Below, one piece after another: positions 1 to 5,426 of a stretch of 9,305 bases of DNA (positions within the stretch are counted from its first letter, which is position 1; the number at the start of each line of letters is the position of its first letter). A model generated the notes under the pieces. It worked only from the letters and a program-made list of their open reading frames with translations, ran no database searches and had not been told where the DNA came from. This DNA comes from Planctomycetota bacterium (GTDB taxonomy: Bacteria; Planctomycetota; Phycisphaerae; Phycisphaerales; UBA1924). Location: positions 1-9,305 of the forward strand of contig JAEYTB010000270.1 in assembly GCA_023434205.1 (NCBI GenBank), given 5' to 3'. A program made the translations under genes and the position numbers.

Positions 1-863
1 CTGTCCTCCCGGAGTGGCGGGTTCACCTTCGCCGCGGTGTTATAACCGTCGCACGCGTGGTGCGTGAGCAGCAGGTGGTGGGGGGAGGCCTCAGCCGTGA
101 CGTTCTGCCCCGCCGCCCGCGCCCGCCTCACCAGCTCGACGCTTTCGCCGCTGGAGATGTGCTGCACGTGGTAACGCGATCCCGGCACGCCCCGGGCCAG
201 CCGCACATCCCGCTCGATGATCACCTCTTCCGCGATCCGCGGCCAGCCGCCCAAGCCCAGCCGGGTCGCCACGTCGCCGGCGTGCATGGCTGCGCCTTTC
301 GTCAGCGTCGGGTCCTGGCAGTGCTGCATAAACGCCAGGCCCGTGCCCGCGACGGCCTGCATCACGCGGAGCATGACCCCTGCCGTGGGGATGCAGTCTC
401 CGTCATCGGAGAACCCCACCGCCCCGGCGCGGGCGAGCAGCGCGATCTCGGCGGGCTCCTCGCCCTTGCGGCCGCGGGTGGCCGCGGCAACCGGGAACAC
501 GCGGCAGGCCGCGGTCGCCGCCGCGCGCCCCCGGACGAACTCGAGCACCTCTGGCGTGTCGAGGGCGGGGGTCGTGTTGGGCATGCAGCAGACGGTGGTA
601 AAGCCGCCCCCGACCGCGGCGAGAGACCCGGTCGCCAGCGTCTCCTTGTGCTCGCCGCCGGGCTCGCGGAGGTGGACGTGGGGGTCGATGAGGCCGGGGG
701 TCACGAGCCGGTCGGAGGCGTCGATCACCCGGTCGGCCCCGGAGCGAGAGAGGGAGGGGCCAATGGCCACCACCCGCCCGTCCCGCACCGCCACATCCGC
801 CGGCCCGTCAAAGCCCGAGGCCGGATCGATCACCCGCCCGCCGACGATCAGGAGTGACTCCAT
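1..863 (-). CDS. pyrC: Dihydroorotase, N-terminal 287 residues (gene continues past the left edge)
   Basis: Dihydroorotase catalyses the reversible cyclisation of N-carbamoyl-aspartate to dihydroorotate, the third step of cytoplasmic pyrimidine synthesis. Reading down from ATG at 863, the frame is open to the window edge. It shows the amidohydrolase pattern in order: the small N-terminal beta domain with DGRVVAIG (28-35), the zinc-binding DPHVHLREPG (60-69; H62, H64), CCMPNTTPAL (92-101), GFSDDG (150-155), HCQD (181-184), a metal-ligand type His in YHVQHISSGES (H235), EASPHH (258-263) and KVNPPLRED near the edge. This is the class I bacterial type, usually about 430 residues, so about a third is missing here, including the DHAPH region. 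HCQD has Gln where I expect Glu (HCED). No Shine-Dalgarno precedes the start; a TATGCT hexamer lies 6 nt before ATG. An allantoinase or hydantoinase is less likely given the MPNT and SDDG motifs. Confidence 0.92.
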   Translation of the reverse strand, partial: MESLLIVGGRVIDPASGFDGPADVAVRDGRVVAIGPSLSRSGADRVIDASDRLVTPGLIDPHVHLREPGGEHKETLATGSLAAVGGGFTTVCCMPNTTPALDTPEVLEFVRGRAAATAACRVFPVAAATRGRKGEEPAEIALLARAGAVGFSDDGDCIPTAGVMLRVMQAVAGTGLAFMQHCQDPTLTKGAAMHAGDVATRLGLGGWPRIAEEVIIERDVRLARGVPGSRYHVQHISSGESVELVRRARAAGQNVTAEASPHHLLLTHHACDGYNTAAKVNPPLRED

Positions 864-869
864 GGGGGC

Positions 870-875
870 AGCATA
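870..875 (-). promoter_or_regulatory. Candidate -10 box (TATGCT) for a leaderless dihydroorotase transcript
   Basis: TATGCT lies on minus with 6 nt (GCCCCC) between it and the ATG at 863, so transcription would be expected to begin at or beside the A of the start codon. There is no purine-rich ribosome site upstream. No convincing -35 is seen; the nearest TTGCCG is 20 bp away. The call rests on the same arrangement being present at three other starts in the window. Confidence 0.35.
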
Positions 876-913
876 AGGCCCTAGGGGCCGCGGGGCGGCA
901 AGCGACAGGCTCC

Positions 914-943
914 TTGGAAACCCCCGCCGCCGCGGCCTATCCT
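914..943 (+). promoter_or_regulatory. Probable tRNA-Pro promoter
   Basis: TTGGAA (914-919) and TATCCT (938-943) are separated by 18 bp, matching the sigma-70 consensus at 4/6 in each box. Transcription would start near 950, a few bases before the mature tRNA 5' end at 958. This is the best promoter-like pair in the gap between dihydroorotase and the tRNA. Confidence 0.5.
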
Positions 944-957
944 CCCCTCCAACCCCT

Positions 958-1032
958 CGGGGTATAGCGCAGCTTGGTTAGCGCGTCTGACTGGGGGTCA
1001 GAAGGTCGGCGGTTCGAATCCGCCTACCCCGA
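958..1032 (+). tRNA. tRNA-Pro (anticodon GGG)
   Basis: A full cloverleaf can be drawn. The acceptor stem is CGGGGTA (958-964) with TACCCCG (1025-1031). The D stem is GCGC/GCGC around loop AGCTTGGTTA. The anticodon stem is TCTGA/TCAGA around loop CTGGGGG (991-997), so the anticodon is GGG at 993-995. The T stem is GGCGG/CCGCC around TTCGAAT. The discriminator base is A (1032) and CCA is not encoded. C1-G72 and A73 fit bacterial tRNA-Pro identity. It decodes CCC (and CCU by wobble). The gene stands alone on plus with its own terminator. Confidence 0.97.
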
Positions 1033-1040
1033 CTTGGAGG

Positions 1041-1070
1041 AGCCCTCGGGCGATTGCCCGGGGGCTTTTT
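1041..1070 (+). terminator. Rho-independent terminator of the tRNA-Pro gene
   Basis: An 11-bp stem, AGCCCTCGGGC (1041-1051) with GCCCGGGGGCT (1056-1066), one G-T pair and a GATT loop, is followed by a T run (1066-1070). The T run is only on plus, so it serves the tRNA and not the SUKH gene that converges on it with its stop at 1077. Confidence 0.85.
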
Positions 1071-1076
1071 CCATGG

Positions 1077-1919
1077 TCAGATGACGCCGTGGATCAGGGT
1101 TGCGCCCGGCCCGAGTGCCGTGAGCAGTTCGGTGAGGCAGGCCGCCTCCTGATCAGGGGAAACGGAGACGGTCAGCATTGGATGGCGGCCAGTCCGCAGC
1201 GGGGTTTTCGGATTCGAGACCGAGTACAACTTGTTGTTCTCTGACTGAATCCAGACCGCGCTGTCACGGAGCAGGCCGGCGTACTTGTCCCAGTGCCAGG
1301 TCGGCGGCAGCGGGAAACTGGGGTTGGCGTAGACACCGGGGTAGTCGTGCTTGCGGCAGCCCAGGCCTTGTAGCAGCGCGTTGAGTGCTGGGCCGGTTGG
1401 AGCGCCGTCGTCCAGCGCGATGAGCGCCGGCTCCATCTGCTCGATCGTTCGGTGGAGCCCAGAGAGGAGTGTCGCGAAGTCGGGGGCGACCTCGAACTCG
1501 AGTTCGTCCTCGGGCTGTACGTGGGTGATCGCGGGCTCGCCCTGGGGTCCGCATGAGCGATAATCGAGGCAGCACCACCAGTGGCCGTCGCCGCAGAGCG
1601 GCAAGAGACCCTCCGGCACGCCCCATTCCAGACGGGCGAGGTCTCTCTGCGCAACCAGCGTTTCTCCCGCGGCCGCGCCGGGAAGCTCATTTACGAAGTA
1701 CTCGCGCCGGGTGGACCACTTCTTCGGCGGCTTGGTCTTGAGGCGGAAGGTGGTCAGGCGCAAGTAGCCTCCATCCTGCACGCCCAGCACTCTCCGCAGT
1801 GCGATCGGAAGGGACACTGCCAGTTCGGTTTCCGCGCGCACGAGATCGGCCTCTGATGCGGGCGGGCGGATCTGTCCCGGCGCGAACAGATCGTCCGGCA
1901 CCTTCACGTCCTTTGCCAT
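1077..1919 (-). CDS. SUKH (SMI1/KNR4) domain protein with an unassigned C-terminal domain
   Basis: The N-terminal half (about 20-160) follows the SUKH/SMI1-KNR4 fold. A helix around ASEADLVRAETEL (21-33) leads into SLPIALRRVLGVQDGGYLR (36-54). The core strands follow: GLLPLCGDGHWWCCLDY (104-120), GEPAITHV (127-134), then VAPDFATLLSGL (144-155). SUKH proteins are best known as cytoplasmic immunity proteins against polymorphic toxins, though many are orphans of unknown role. Residues 165-280 form a second region rich in Trp and Pro (PLPPTWHWDKYAGL, 203-216) that I do not recognise. No toxin gene lies beside it in this window. The DNA looks less GC-rich than its neighbours, which with the tRNA beside it hints at transfer but does not prove it. 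No Shine-Dalgarno is seen; TAGGCT lies 6 nt before the ATG. The family call is fairly secure; the function is not. Confidence 0.8.
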   Translation of the reverse strand: MAKDVKVPDDLFAPGQIRPPASEADLVRAETELAVSLPIALRRVLGVQDGGYLRLTTFRLKTKPPKKWSTRREYFVNELPGAAAGETLVAQRDLARLEWGVPEGLLPLCGDGHWWCCLDYRSCGPQGEPAITHVQPEDELEFEVAPDFATLLSGLHRTIEQMEPALIALDDGAPTGPALNALLQGLGCRKHDYPGVYANPSFPLPPTWHWDKYAGLLRDSAVWIQSENNKLYSVSNPKTPLRTGRHPMLTVSVSPDQEAACLTELLTALGPGATLIHGVI

Positions 1920-1925
1920 GGAAGA

Positions 1926-1931
1926 AGCCTA
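1926..1931 (-). promoter_or_regulatory. Candidate -10 box (TAGGCT) for a leaderless SUKH transcript
   Basis: TAGGCT on minus is followed by TCTTCC and then the ATG at 1919, the same TANNNT-N6-ATG layout as at 870, 6441 and 7081. No ribosome binding site or convincing -35 is visible. It lies about 45 bp from the left ArsR-type palindrome, so regulation from that site is possible. Confidence 0.3.
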
Positions 1932-1975
1932 CGCCAAATGCACGCTCAGCCCTCTCGTCCCGGCTACGGTAAGTC

Positions 1976-1991
1976 GCAACCAAAGGGTTGC
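1976..1991. promoter_or_regulatory. Left operator palindrome, overlapping the -35 region
   Basis: A perfect inverted repeat, GCAACC-AAAG-GGTTGC, has 6-bp arms and a 4-bp centre. The arms are identical to those of the second copy at 2018-2033, 42 bp downstream. It overlaps the proposed -35 element of the SRPBCC-arsR operon. It is inferred to be a binding site for the ArsR-family protein encoded in the same operon. Confidence 0.75.
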
Positions 1992-2015
1992 TTTGACTCG
2001 GATTTCCGGTATGAT
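1988..2015 (+). promoter_or_regulatory. Promoter of the SRPBCC-arsR operon
   Basis: A strong -10, TATGAT (2010-2015), stands 16 bp after a weaker -35, TTGCTT (1988-1993). Transcription should begin near 2022, giving a short leader with the Shine-Dalgarno. A TTGACT at 1993-1998 is a better hexamer but is only 11 bp from the -10, so it is not used as the -35 here. The two palindromes flank and overlap this core promoter, which fits repression by blocking RNA polymerase. Confidence 0.65.
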
Positions 2016-2017
2016 AC

Positions 2018-2033
2018 GCAACCAGGAGGTTGC
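2018..2033. promoter_or_regulatory. Right operator palindrome, over the transcription start and ribosome site
   Basis: GCAACC-AGGA-GGTTGC has the same arms as the palindrome at 1976. It covers the expected transcription start and contains the AGGAGG ribosome site (2024-2029) of the SRPBCC gene. If transcribed from upstream of 2018, it could also fold into a hairpin holding that ribosome site. Confidence 0.72.
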
Positions 2034-2036
2034 ACA

Positions 2037-2495
2037 ATGTCCACGACCGACCGCATCGAGAAGCAGATCGACATCAAGGCCCCGGTGGAGCGCGTGTGGC
2101 GGGCGATCACCGACCACAAGGAGTTTGGCGCGTGGTTCCAGGTGAATCTGGAGGGGCCGTTTGTCCCCGGTCAGCACACCCGCGGAAGGATCACGCACCC
2201 CGGGTACGAGCATGTCGTGATGGACGTGCTGGTCAAGACCATGGACGCCCCGCGCCGGTTTGAGTTCGAGTGGCACCCCTTCGCCGTGGACCCCAGCGTG
2301 GACTACTCGGGCGAGCCGCGGACGCTGGTGCAGTTCATGCTGGAGCCGATCCCCACGGGCACGCGGCTGCGGGCAGTTGAGTCCGGCTTTGACCGAATCC
2401 CCGCCCACCGGCGCGACGAGGCGTTCCGCATGAACACCCGCGGCTGGGAGGGCCAGCTTAAGAACATCGATCGCTATGCCACCACCCACCCCTGA
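2037..2495 (+). CDS. SRPBCC-family protein, AHSA1-like (START/Bet v1-like fold)
   Basis: A 152-residue protein with the compact AHSA1/SRPBCC layout. It starts with the beta strand RIEKQIDIKAPVERVWRAIT (6-25), then FGAWF (30-34), the G-rich turn PFVPGQHTRG (41-50), RRFEFEWHP (73-81), a central strand TLVQFMLEPIPTGTRLRAVESGF (96-118), and a long C-terminal helix ending RGWEGQLKNIDRYA (135-148). Such proteins bind hydrophobic ligands or act as Hsp90-activator-like factors; the ligand cannot be told from sequence. ATG 2037 is chosen because AGGAGG (2024-2029) sits 7 nt upstream; an earlier in-frame ATG at 1938 lies upstream of the promoter. The gene overlaps the downstream arsR gene by 20 nt. ArsR plus AHSA1-like protein is a familiar pairing, usually with the regulator first; here the order is reversed. 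Confidence 0.9.
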   Translation: MSTTDRIEKQIDIKAPVERVWRAITDHKEFGAWFQVNLEGPFVPGQHTRGRITHPGYEHVVMDVLVKTMDAPRRFEFEWHPFAVDPSVDYSGEPRTLVQFMLEPIPTGTRLRAVESGFDRIPAHRRDEAFRMNTRGWEGQLKNIDRYATTHP

Positions 2496-2844
2496 CCCCA
2501 AGGCGCCCATGCGCCGCTCTGCCCGCGTGTTTTCCGCTCTGGGGGACGAGACGCGGCTGTCGCTGGTCTCGCGCCTGAGCGCCGGACAGCCGCTCTCTAT
2601 CTCGCGACTGACGGACGGGCAGGGGCAGAGCCGCCAGTCGATCACCAAGCACCTGCGCGTGCTGGCGCGGGCGGGCGTGGTTCACGGCGTGCGCCGCGGG
2701 CGGGAGCGGTGCTTCCAGCTCAAGCCCGATGCGCTCCAGCAGGCCCGCGAGTCGCTCGACCGGATCTCGCGCCAGTGGGATGTTGCGCTCGGCCGTCTCA
2801 AGGACATGCTCGAGCATGGTGGGGGCTCCGCGGAGAGCCCGTGA
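2476..2844 (+). CDS. ArsR-family winged-helix transcriptional repressor
   Basis: A small winged-helix DNA-binding protein of 122 residues, normal size for ArsR regulators. RVFSALGDETRLSLVSRLSAG (17-37) is the family's opening helix pair, SISRLTDGQGQSRQSITKHLRVLARAG (41-67) holds the helix-turn-helix with recognition helix near 52-66, and VVHGVRRGRERCFQL (68-82) is the wing. The ELCVCDL metal-binding motif of ArsR/SmtB sensors is absent and Cys79 is the only cysteine, so a metal-sensing role is unlikely. It is probably an autorepressor using the palindromes at 1976 and 2018. The start is uncertain: ATG 2476 overlaps the SRPBCC gene by 20 nt, while ATG 2509 (residue 12) has an AAGG in front and keeps the whole domain. 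Its stop at 2842-2844 abuts the stop of the convergent gene at 2845. Confidence 0.92.
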   Translation: MPPPTPDPKAPMRRSARVFSALGDETRLSLVSRLSAGQPLSISRLTDGQGQSRQSITKHLRVLARAGVVHGVRRGRERCFQLKPDALQQARESLDRISRQWDVALGRLKDMLEHGGGSAESP

Positions 2845-4128
2845 TCAGCACTCCCCGCCCGCGAGGACGCGGAAGAAGCTCTCGATGTCCGCGTCGGTGC
2901 CCGTGTCGCCGTCGCCGTTGAAGTCGGCGCCGCCCTGCCAGCAGGTTGGGCAGCAGGTGCCCGCGAGGCAGGCGAAGAAGGCCTCGATATCGGCATCGGT
3001 GCCGACATCGCCGTCACCGTCGAAGTCCGCGGTGCCGCAGGTGGGGGGCGGGGGGAGGTTGGGCATAAGCACCACCTGCCGCACCTCGTCAACGCCGGTG
3101 CCGGTGTTCACGAAGAAGTCACTCCGCTCCTCGGCCGCGGTAAAGAGCCCGTCGCCGTCAAGGTCGGTGAGGCGGATAATCCGCCGCCCGCTGTTATCGG
3201 TGAAGAGCACATCGCCGTCCGGCATGCAGAGGATGTCGACCGAGGTGAACCCGGTTTCGCCGGTCGAGAACACCAGCACCGCCTCGCCCGCGTCGTCGGC
3301 ATGGCCGTTGTCATTGTCGTCGGTCAGCCGCAGTATCTGATCGAAGCTGCCGGTCGCGAGCTGGTGGTAGTAGAACGAGCCGGGCCGAAGCATATCGGGC
3401 TCAATCGCGAAGCCGGCCGATGCCCCAGTGTACCAGCGGCGGAACTCGACGCCGTCGTCATCGGCCCGCCCGTTGCCGTTGATGTCCTGGAAGCGGAACA
3501 CGCCGTGGAGGTTGGCGCTGCTGTTGCGGAGGAACCCGACCCCGTCGGCCCCCATCACGACTTCCTGAGGGCTGAAGGCCCCGTTGCCGGGCCCGAACGC
3601 GGCGGGATTGTCGCCCACCCACGGCAGTATCTCCCCCGCCTGCATCCAGGTGCCGTCCAAGTCCACATCGCGGCAGCGGTAGATCGCGTCCACGCCGTTC
3701 GCGTTGCCTGCGTTCACGATGAAGATGTCGCCGTTGGGACCGAACGCACCGCCCGTCGGAAAGGTCGTGCTCGCGCCGGAGGGGTTGGGCGTGCTTGCGA
3801 TTTGGCGCGACTCGCCCGCGTCCAGCGCATCGCCGTCGCCGTTGAGGTCTTTGAACCAGTAGTACACGCGGAGCACCTGATCGCCGCCGATCACCGTCCC
3901 GTCGGGCCCGACGAAGAGCGCATTGAGATTTTCCGCAAACCCCGTCCCCGCGGCGTTAGACTCGTCGTACCAGACAAAGACCTCGTCGGGCTCGATCGTC
4001 CCATTCTGGTTGGCATCGGTCAGCCGCCAGAGCTTGTTGGTGCCCCGATCGGCGAGGAGCACCGTCACCTGAGCCATCGCGGTGGAAGAGCAGACAGCCG
4101 CAGCCAACGCCAGGACGGATGCACGCAT
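2845..4128 (-). CDS. Secreted calcium-loop repeat (propeller-like) protein with dockerin-like C-terminal repeats
   Basis: A 427-residue protein that should be exported: a weak signal peptide, MRASVLALAAAVCSSTAMA, with likely cleavage after Ala19. The body has six calcium-loop-like segments starting near residues 38, 94, 154, 215, 270 and 322 (such as DANQNGTIEPDE, DLNGDGDALDAGE and DINGNGRADD). Each follows a strand like KLWRLT, VLRVYYWF, AIYRCR, GVFRF, QILRLT or RIIRLT. The spacing of 52-61 residues suggests a six-bladed beta-propeller. A Pro-rich linker (357-362) leads to two dockerin-like repeats (367-387 and 401-421) with cysteines 364, 387, 392, 393, 396 and 427. I associate this ending with Phycisphaerales surface or secreted proteins. 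ATG 4128 is preferred over one 22 codons upstream because it begins the signal peptide and has GGAGGT (4135-4140) in front. No enzyme motif is visible. The function is unknown; a structural or carbohydrate-binding role is possible. Confidence 0.88.
   Translation of the reverse strand: MRASVLALAAAVCSSTAMAQVTVLLADRGTNKLWRLTDANQNGTIEPDEVFVWYDESNAAGTGFAENLNALFVGPDGTVIGGDQVLRVYYWFKDLNGDGDALDAGESRQIASTPNPSGASTTFPTGGAFGPNGDIFIVNAGNANGVDAIYRCRDVDLDGTWMQAGEILPWVGDNPAAFGPGNGAFSPQEVVMGADGVGFLRNSSANLHGVFRFQDINGNGRADDDGVEFRRWYTGASAGFAIEPDMLRPGSFYYHQLATGSFDQILRLTDDNDNGHADDAGEAVLVFSTGETGFTSVDILCMPDGDVLFTDNSGRRIIRLTDLDGDGLFTAAEERSDFFVNTGTGVDEVRQVVLMPNLPPPPTCGTADFDGDGDVGTDADIEAFFACLAGTCCPTCWQGGADFNGDGDTGTDADIESFFRVLAGGEC
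2848..3039 (-). repeat. Tandem dockerin-like (EF-hand type) C-terminal repeats
   Basis: Residues 364-427 of the secreted protein hold two near-identical units, ADFDGDGDVGTDADIEAFF and ADFNGDGDTGTDADIESFF, 34 residues (102 bp) apart. They are separated by the Cys-rich spacer ACLAGTCCPTCWQGG. The acidic residues follow the pattern of a calcium-binding dockerin loop plus helix. The role of such tails in planctomycetes (anchor or sorting tag) is inference. Confidence 0.85.
3127..4017 (-). repeat. Six calcium-loop repeat units within the secreted protein
   Basis: Residues 38-334 contain six units, each a hydrophobic strand, then D-x-[DN]-x-[DN]-G with a trailing acidic residue, then another strand. 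Units begin at residues 38, 94, 154, 215, 270 and 322, so the period is 52-61 residues. The repeats are diverged: loop 3 (DVDLDGTWMQAGE) and loop 5 (DDNDNGHADDAGE) vary in the non-ligand positions. This period matches propeller blades rather than classical paired EF-hands. Confidence 0.7.
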
Positions 4129-4134
4129 GGGAGG

Positions 4135-4157
4135 ACCTCCGGTAGGGTCACAGGATA
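4135..4157 (-). promoter_or_regulatory. Ribosome site and candidate -10 of the secreted-protein gene
   Basis: On minus, GGAGGT (4135-4140) lies 6 nt before ATG 4128 and fixes the start. Upstream, TATCCT (4152-4157) is a possible -10, identical in sequence to the one proposed for the tRNA, with the start of transcription near 4145. The -35 is poor (TTCAAC, 16 bp away). The ribosome site is secure; the promoter is weak evidence only. Confidence 0.5.
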
Positions 4158-4199
4158 CCCGCTCGGCGCCGCAGTTGAAACTCAGTCTCAACAACTTTT

Positions 4200-5372
4200 T
4201 TAGAGCGTCCGCCCCAGTTCCGTACCAAGGCGCTGGAGCTGCTCGGGCGTGTGCCGCGCGGAGACCGTGAGCCTGAAGAACCGCTCCGTGGGCCCCCCGG
4301 GATACTCGATGTACGGGGCGTAGATCCCCGCCTCGAGCAGCTTGCGGTGGACCCGCTCCATCTTCTCAGCGGACTCCAGCGTGAAGGTGAAGATCGGCAC
4401 CTTCTCGGTGCTGGTCATCATGGCCGGGGCCGTCGCGATGCCGCCCTCGCTCATAGACGCGAGCCGTGACCCCCCCGCGACGCTGACATCGCTCAGTTGC
4501 ACGCCCAGGTCCACGAGCATCTGCCGCATCGCCGCTGTGTTCCGCCGGAGGAACTGGACCAGCTCTTTTTCGCGCTGCATCACTCCCAAGGCCGCCCGCA
4601 CCGCGCAGGCGAGGGGCGTGGGCACGGGGGTCGAGCGGCGGTAGACATCCGCGTGCTCGCGCACCTGGTCGATCAGCGCCCGGCGGCCGATCACCGCCCC
4701 GCCGTAGCAGCCGATCCCCTTCGCGAGCGTCGTCGTGATGCACAGGCGCGGATCGGTCACCCCCGCCTCGGAAACGGTCCCGCGGCCGAGATCGCCCAGC
4801 ACGCTCACGCCGTGGCAGTCGTCCACCACCAGCATGCTCCGCTGCTTGGGCAGAATGCTGAGCAGGTCCGCCACCGGGGCCACGGCCCCATCCGCGGCGA
4901 ACACGCCGTCCGTAAAGATCGCGACCCCCTGGTCACCGTACTGCCGCACCAGCCACGCCGCGGAATCCGGGTTGAGGTGCTCGTACTCAAACACCTGCAT
5001 GCCCGCGGCGTTCGCGGCGGAACGCAGGCTGCGGTGGGCCCGGGCGTCGATCAGGGCCACGCCGTGCCGGTGGCAGAGGGCCTGGGCCACGGCGATGTTC
5101 GCGGTGTACCCCTCCGCCGTGAGGATGGCGGCTTCCTGCTGGAGGAACGCGGCCAGCTCGCGTTCGAGAGCGTCATGGACGGCCGTGTTGCCGGTCGTCT
5201 CGCGTGAGGCGGTCGTGCTGATGCCGTATCGGTGCAGCCCCTCCCGCACTGCCCCAAGAACCGCCGGGTGGTGGGCCAGGCCCAGGTAGTTGCAACCCCC
5301 AAACGCCAGCAGCTCGCGACCATCCACCGTCATCGTGGTCGCGGTCGTCACTTCAACATTCAGCCGAGCCAT
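4200..5372 (-). CDS. PLP-dependent alpha-oxoamine synthase (BioF/KBL-like)
   Basis: A fold-type I PLP enzyme of 390 residues, the usual size for the alpha-oxoamine synthase family. These enzymes join an amino acid to an acyl-CoA (8-amino-7-oxononanoate synthase, 2-amino-3-ketobutyrate CoA ligase, serine palmitoyltransferase). Visible motifs: NYLGLAHHP (28-36), TASRETTGNTAVHDALE (54-70), the ring-stacking-type His in DARAHRSL (H113), FTDGVFAADGAVAPV (153-167) in place of the usual FSMDG, VDDCHGVSVLGDLGRG (183-198) and the Schiff-base lysine in TTTLAKGIGCYGG (K218). The motifs are a mix of BioF and KBL types and no biotin or threonine-degradation gene is beside it, so the substrate is open. GGAGGT (5377-5382) precedes ATG 5372. 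It lies 54 nt after the dehydrogenase-like gene and is probably co-transcribed with it. A GATAAT hexamer at 5397-5402 could add an internal promoter. Confidence 0.9.
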   Translation of the reverse strand: MARLNVEVTTATTMTVDGRELLAFGGCNYLGLAHHPAVLGAVREGLHRYGISTTASRETTGNTAVHDALERELAAFLQQEAAILTAEGYTANIAVAQALCHRHGVALIDARAHRSLRSAANAAGMQVFEYEHLNPDSAAWLVRQYGDQGVAIFTDGVFAADGAVAPVADLLSILPKQRSMLVVDDCHGVSVLGDLGRGTVSEAGVTDPRLCITTTLAKGIGCYGGAVIGRRALIDQVREHADVYRRSTPVPTPLACAVRAALGVMQREKELVQFLRRNTAAMRQMLVDLGVQLSDVSVAGGSRLASMSEGGIATAPAMMTSTEKVPIFTFTLESAEKMERVHRKLLEAGIYAPYIEYPGGPTERFFRLTVSARHTPEQLQRLGTELGRTL

Positions 5373-5426
5373 TCAAACCTCCGTGTTCCGCGACTCATTA
5401 TCGACCAGCCATGCCCGCCTCGATCA

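Noticed and set aside
57..876. Two long plus-strand frames (266 and 219 codons) at the left edge
   Set aside because: They are antisense to dihydroorotase, whose metal-binding and substrate motifs are clear on minus.
877..889. Inverted repeat GGCCC-TAG-GGGCC upstream of dihydroorotase as a regulatory hairpin
   Set aside because: The arms are only 5 bp in very GC-rich DNA, and if transcription starts at the ATG it is not in the mRNA. No pyrimidine-regulator (PyrR-like) leader is recognisable.
958..1070. A prophage or genomic-island attachment site at the tRNA-Pro 3' end
   Set aside because: No second copy of the tRNA 3' sequence and no integrase gene is present in the window.
1993..2015. TTGACT as the -35 box with TATGAT
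   Set aside because: The spacer is only 11 bp, too short for a sigma-70 promoter; TTGCTT at 1988 gives 16 bp.
1938..2036. An earlier ATG extending the SRPBCC protein by 33 residues
   Set aside because: It lies upstream of the promoter and operators and has no ribosome site, whereas ATG 2037 follows AGGAGG at ideal distance and begins the conserved fold.
4174..4201. Hairpin GTTGAAAC-TCA-GTCTCAAC followed by AACTTTTTT as a terminator on plus
   Set aside because: On plus the stem has an A-C mismatch and no plus-strand gene precedes it. On minus the stem is better (one G-T pair) but no T run follows, so it is not a convincing terminator for the oxoamine synthase.
3301..4203. A 300-codon plus-strand frame opposite the secreted protein
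   Set aside because: It lies antisense to the repeat protein, has no domain, signal or ribosome site, and is explained by the codon bias of the true gene.
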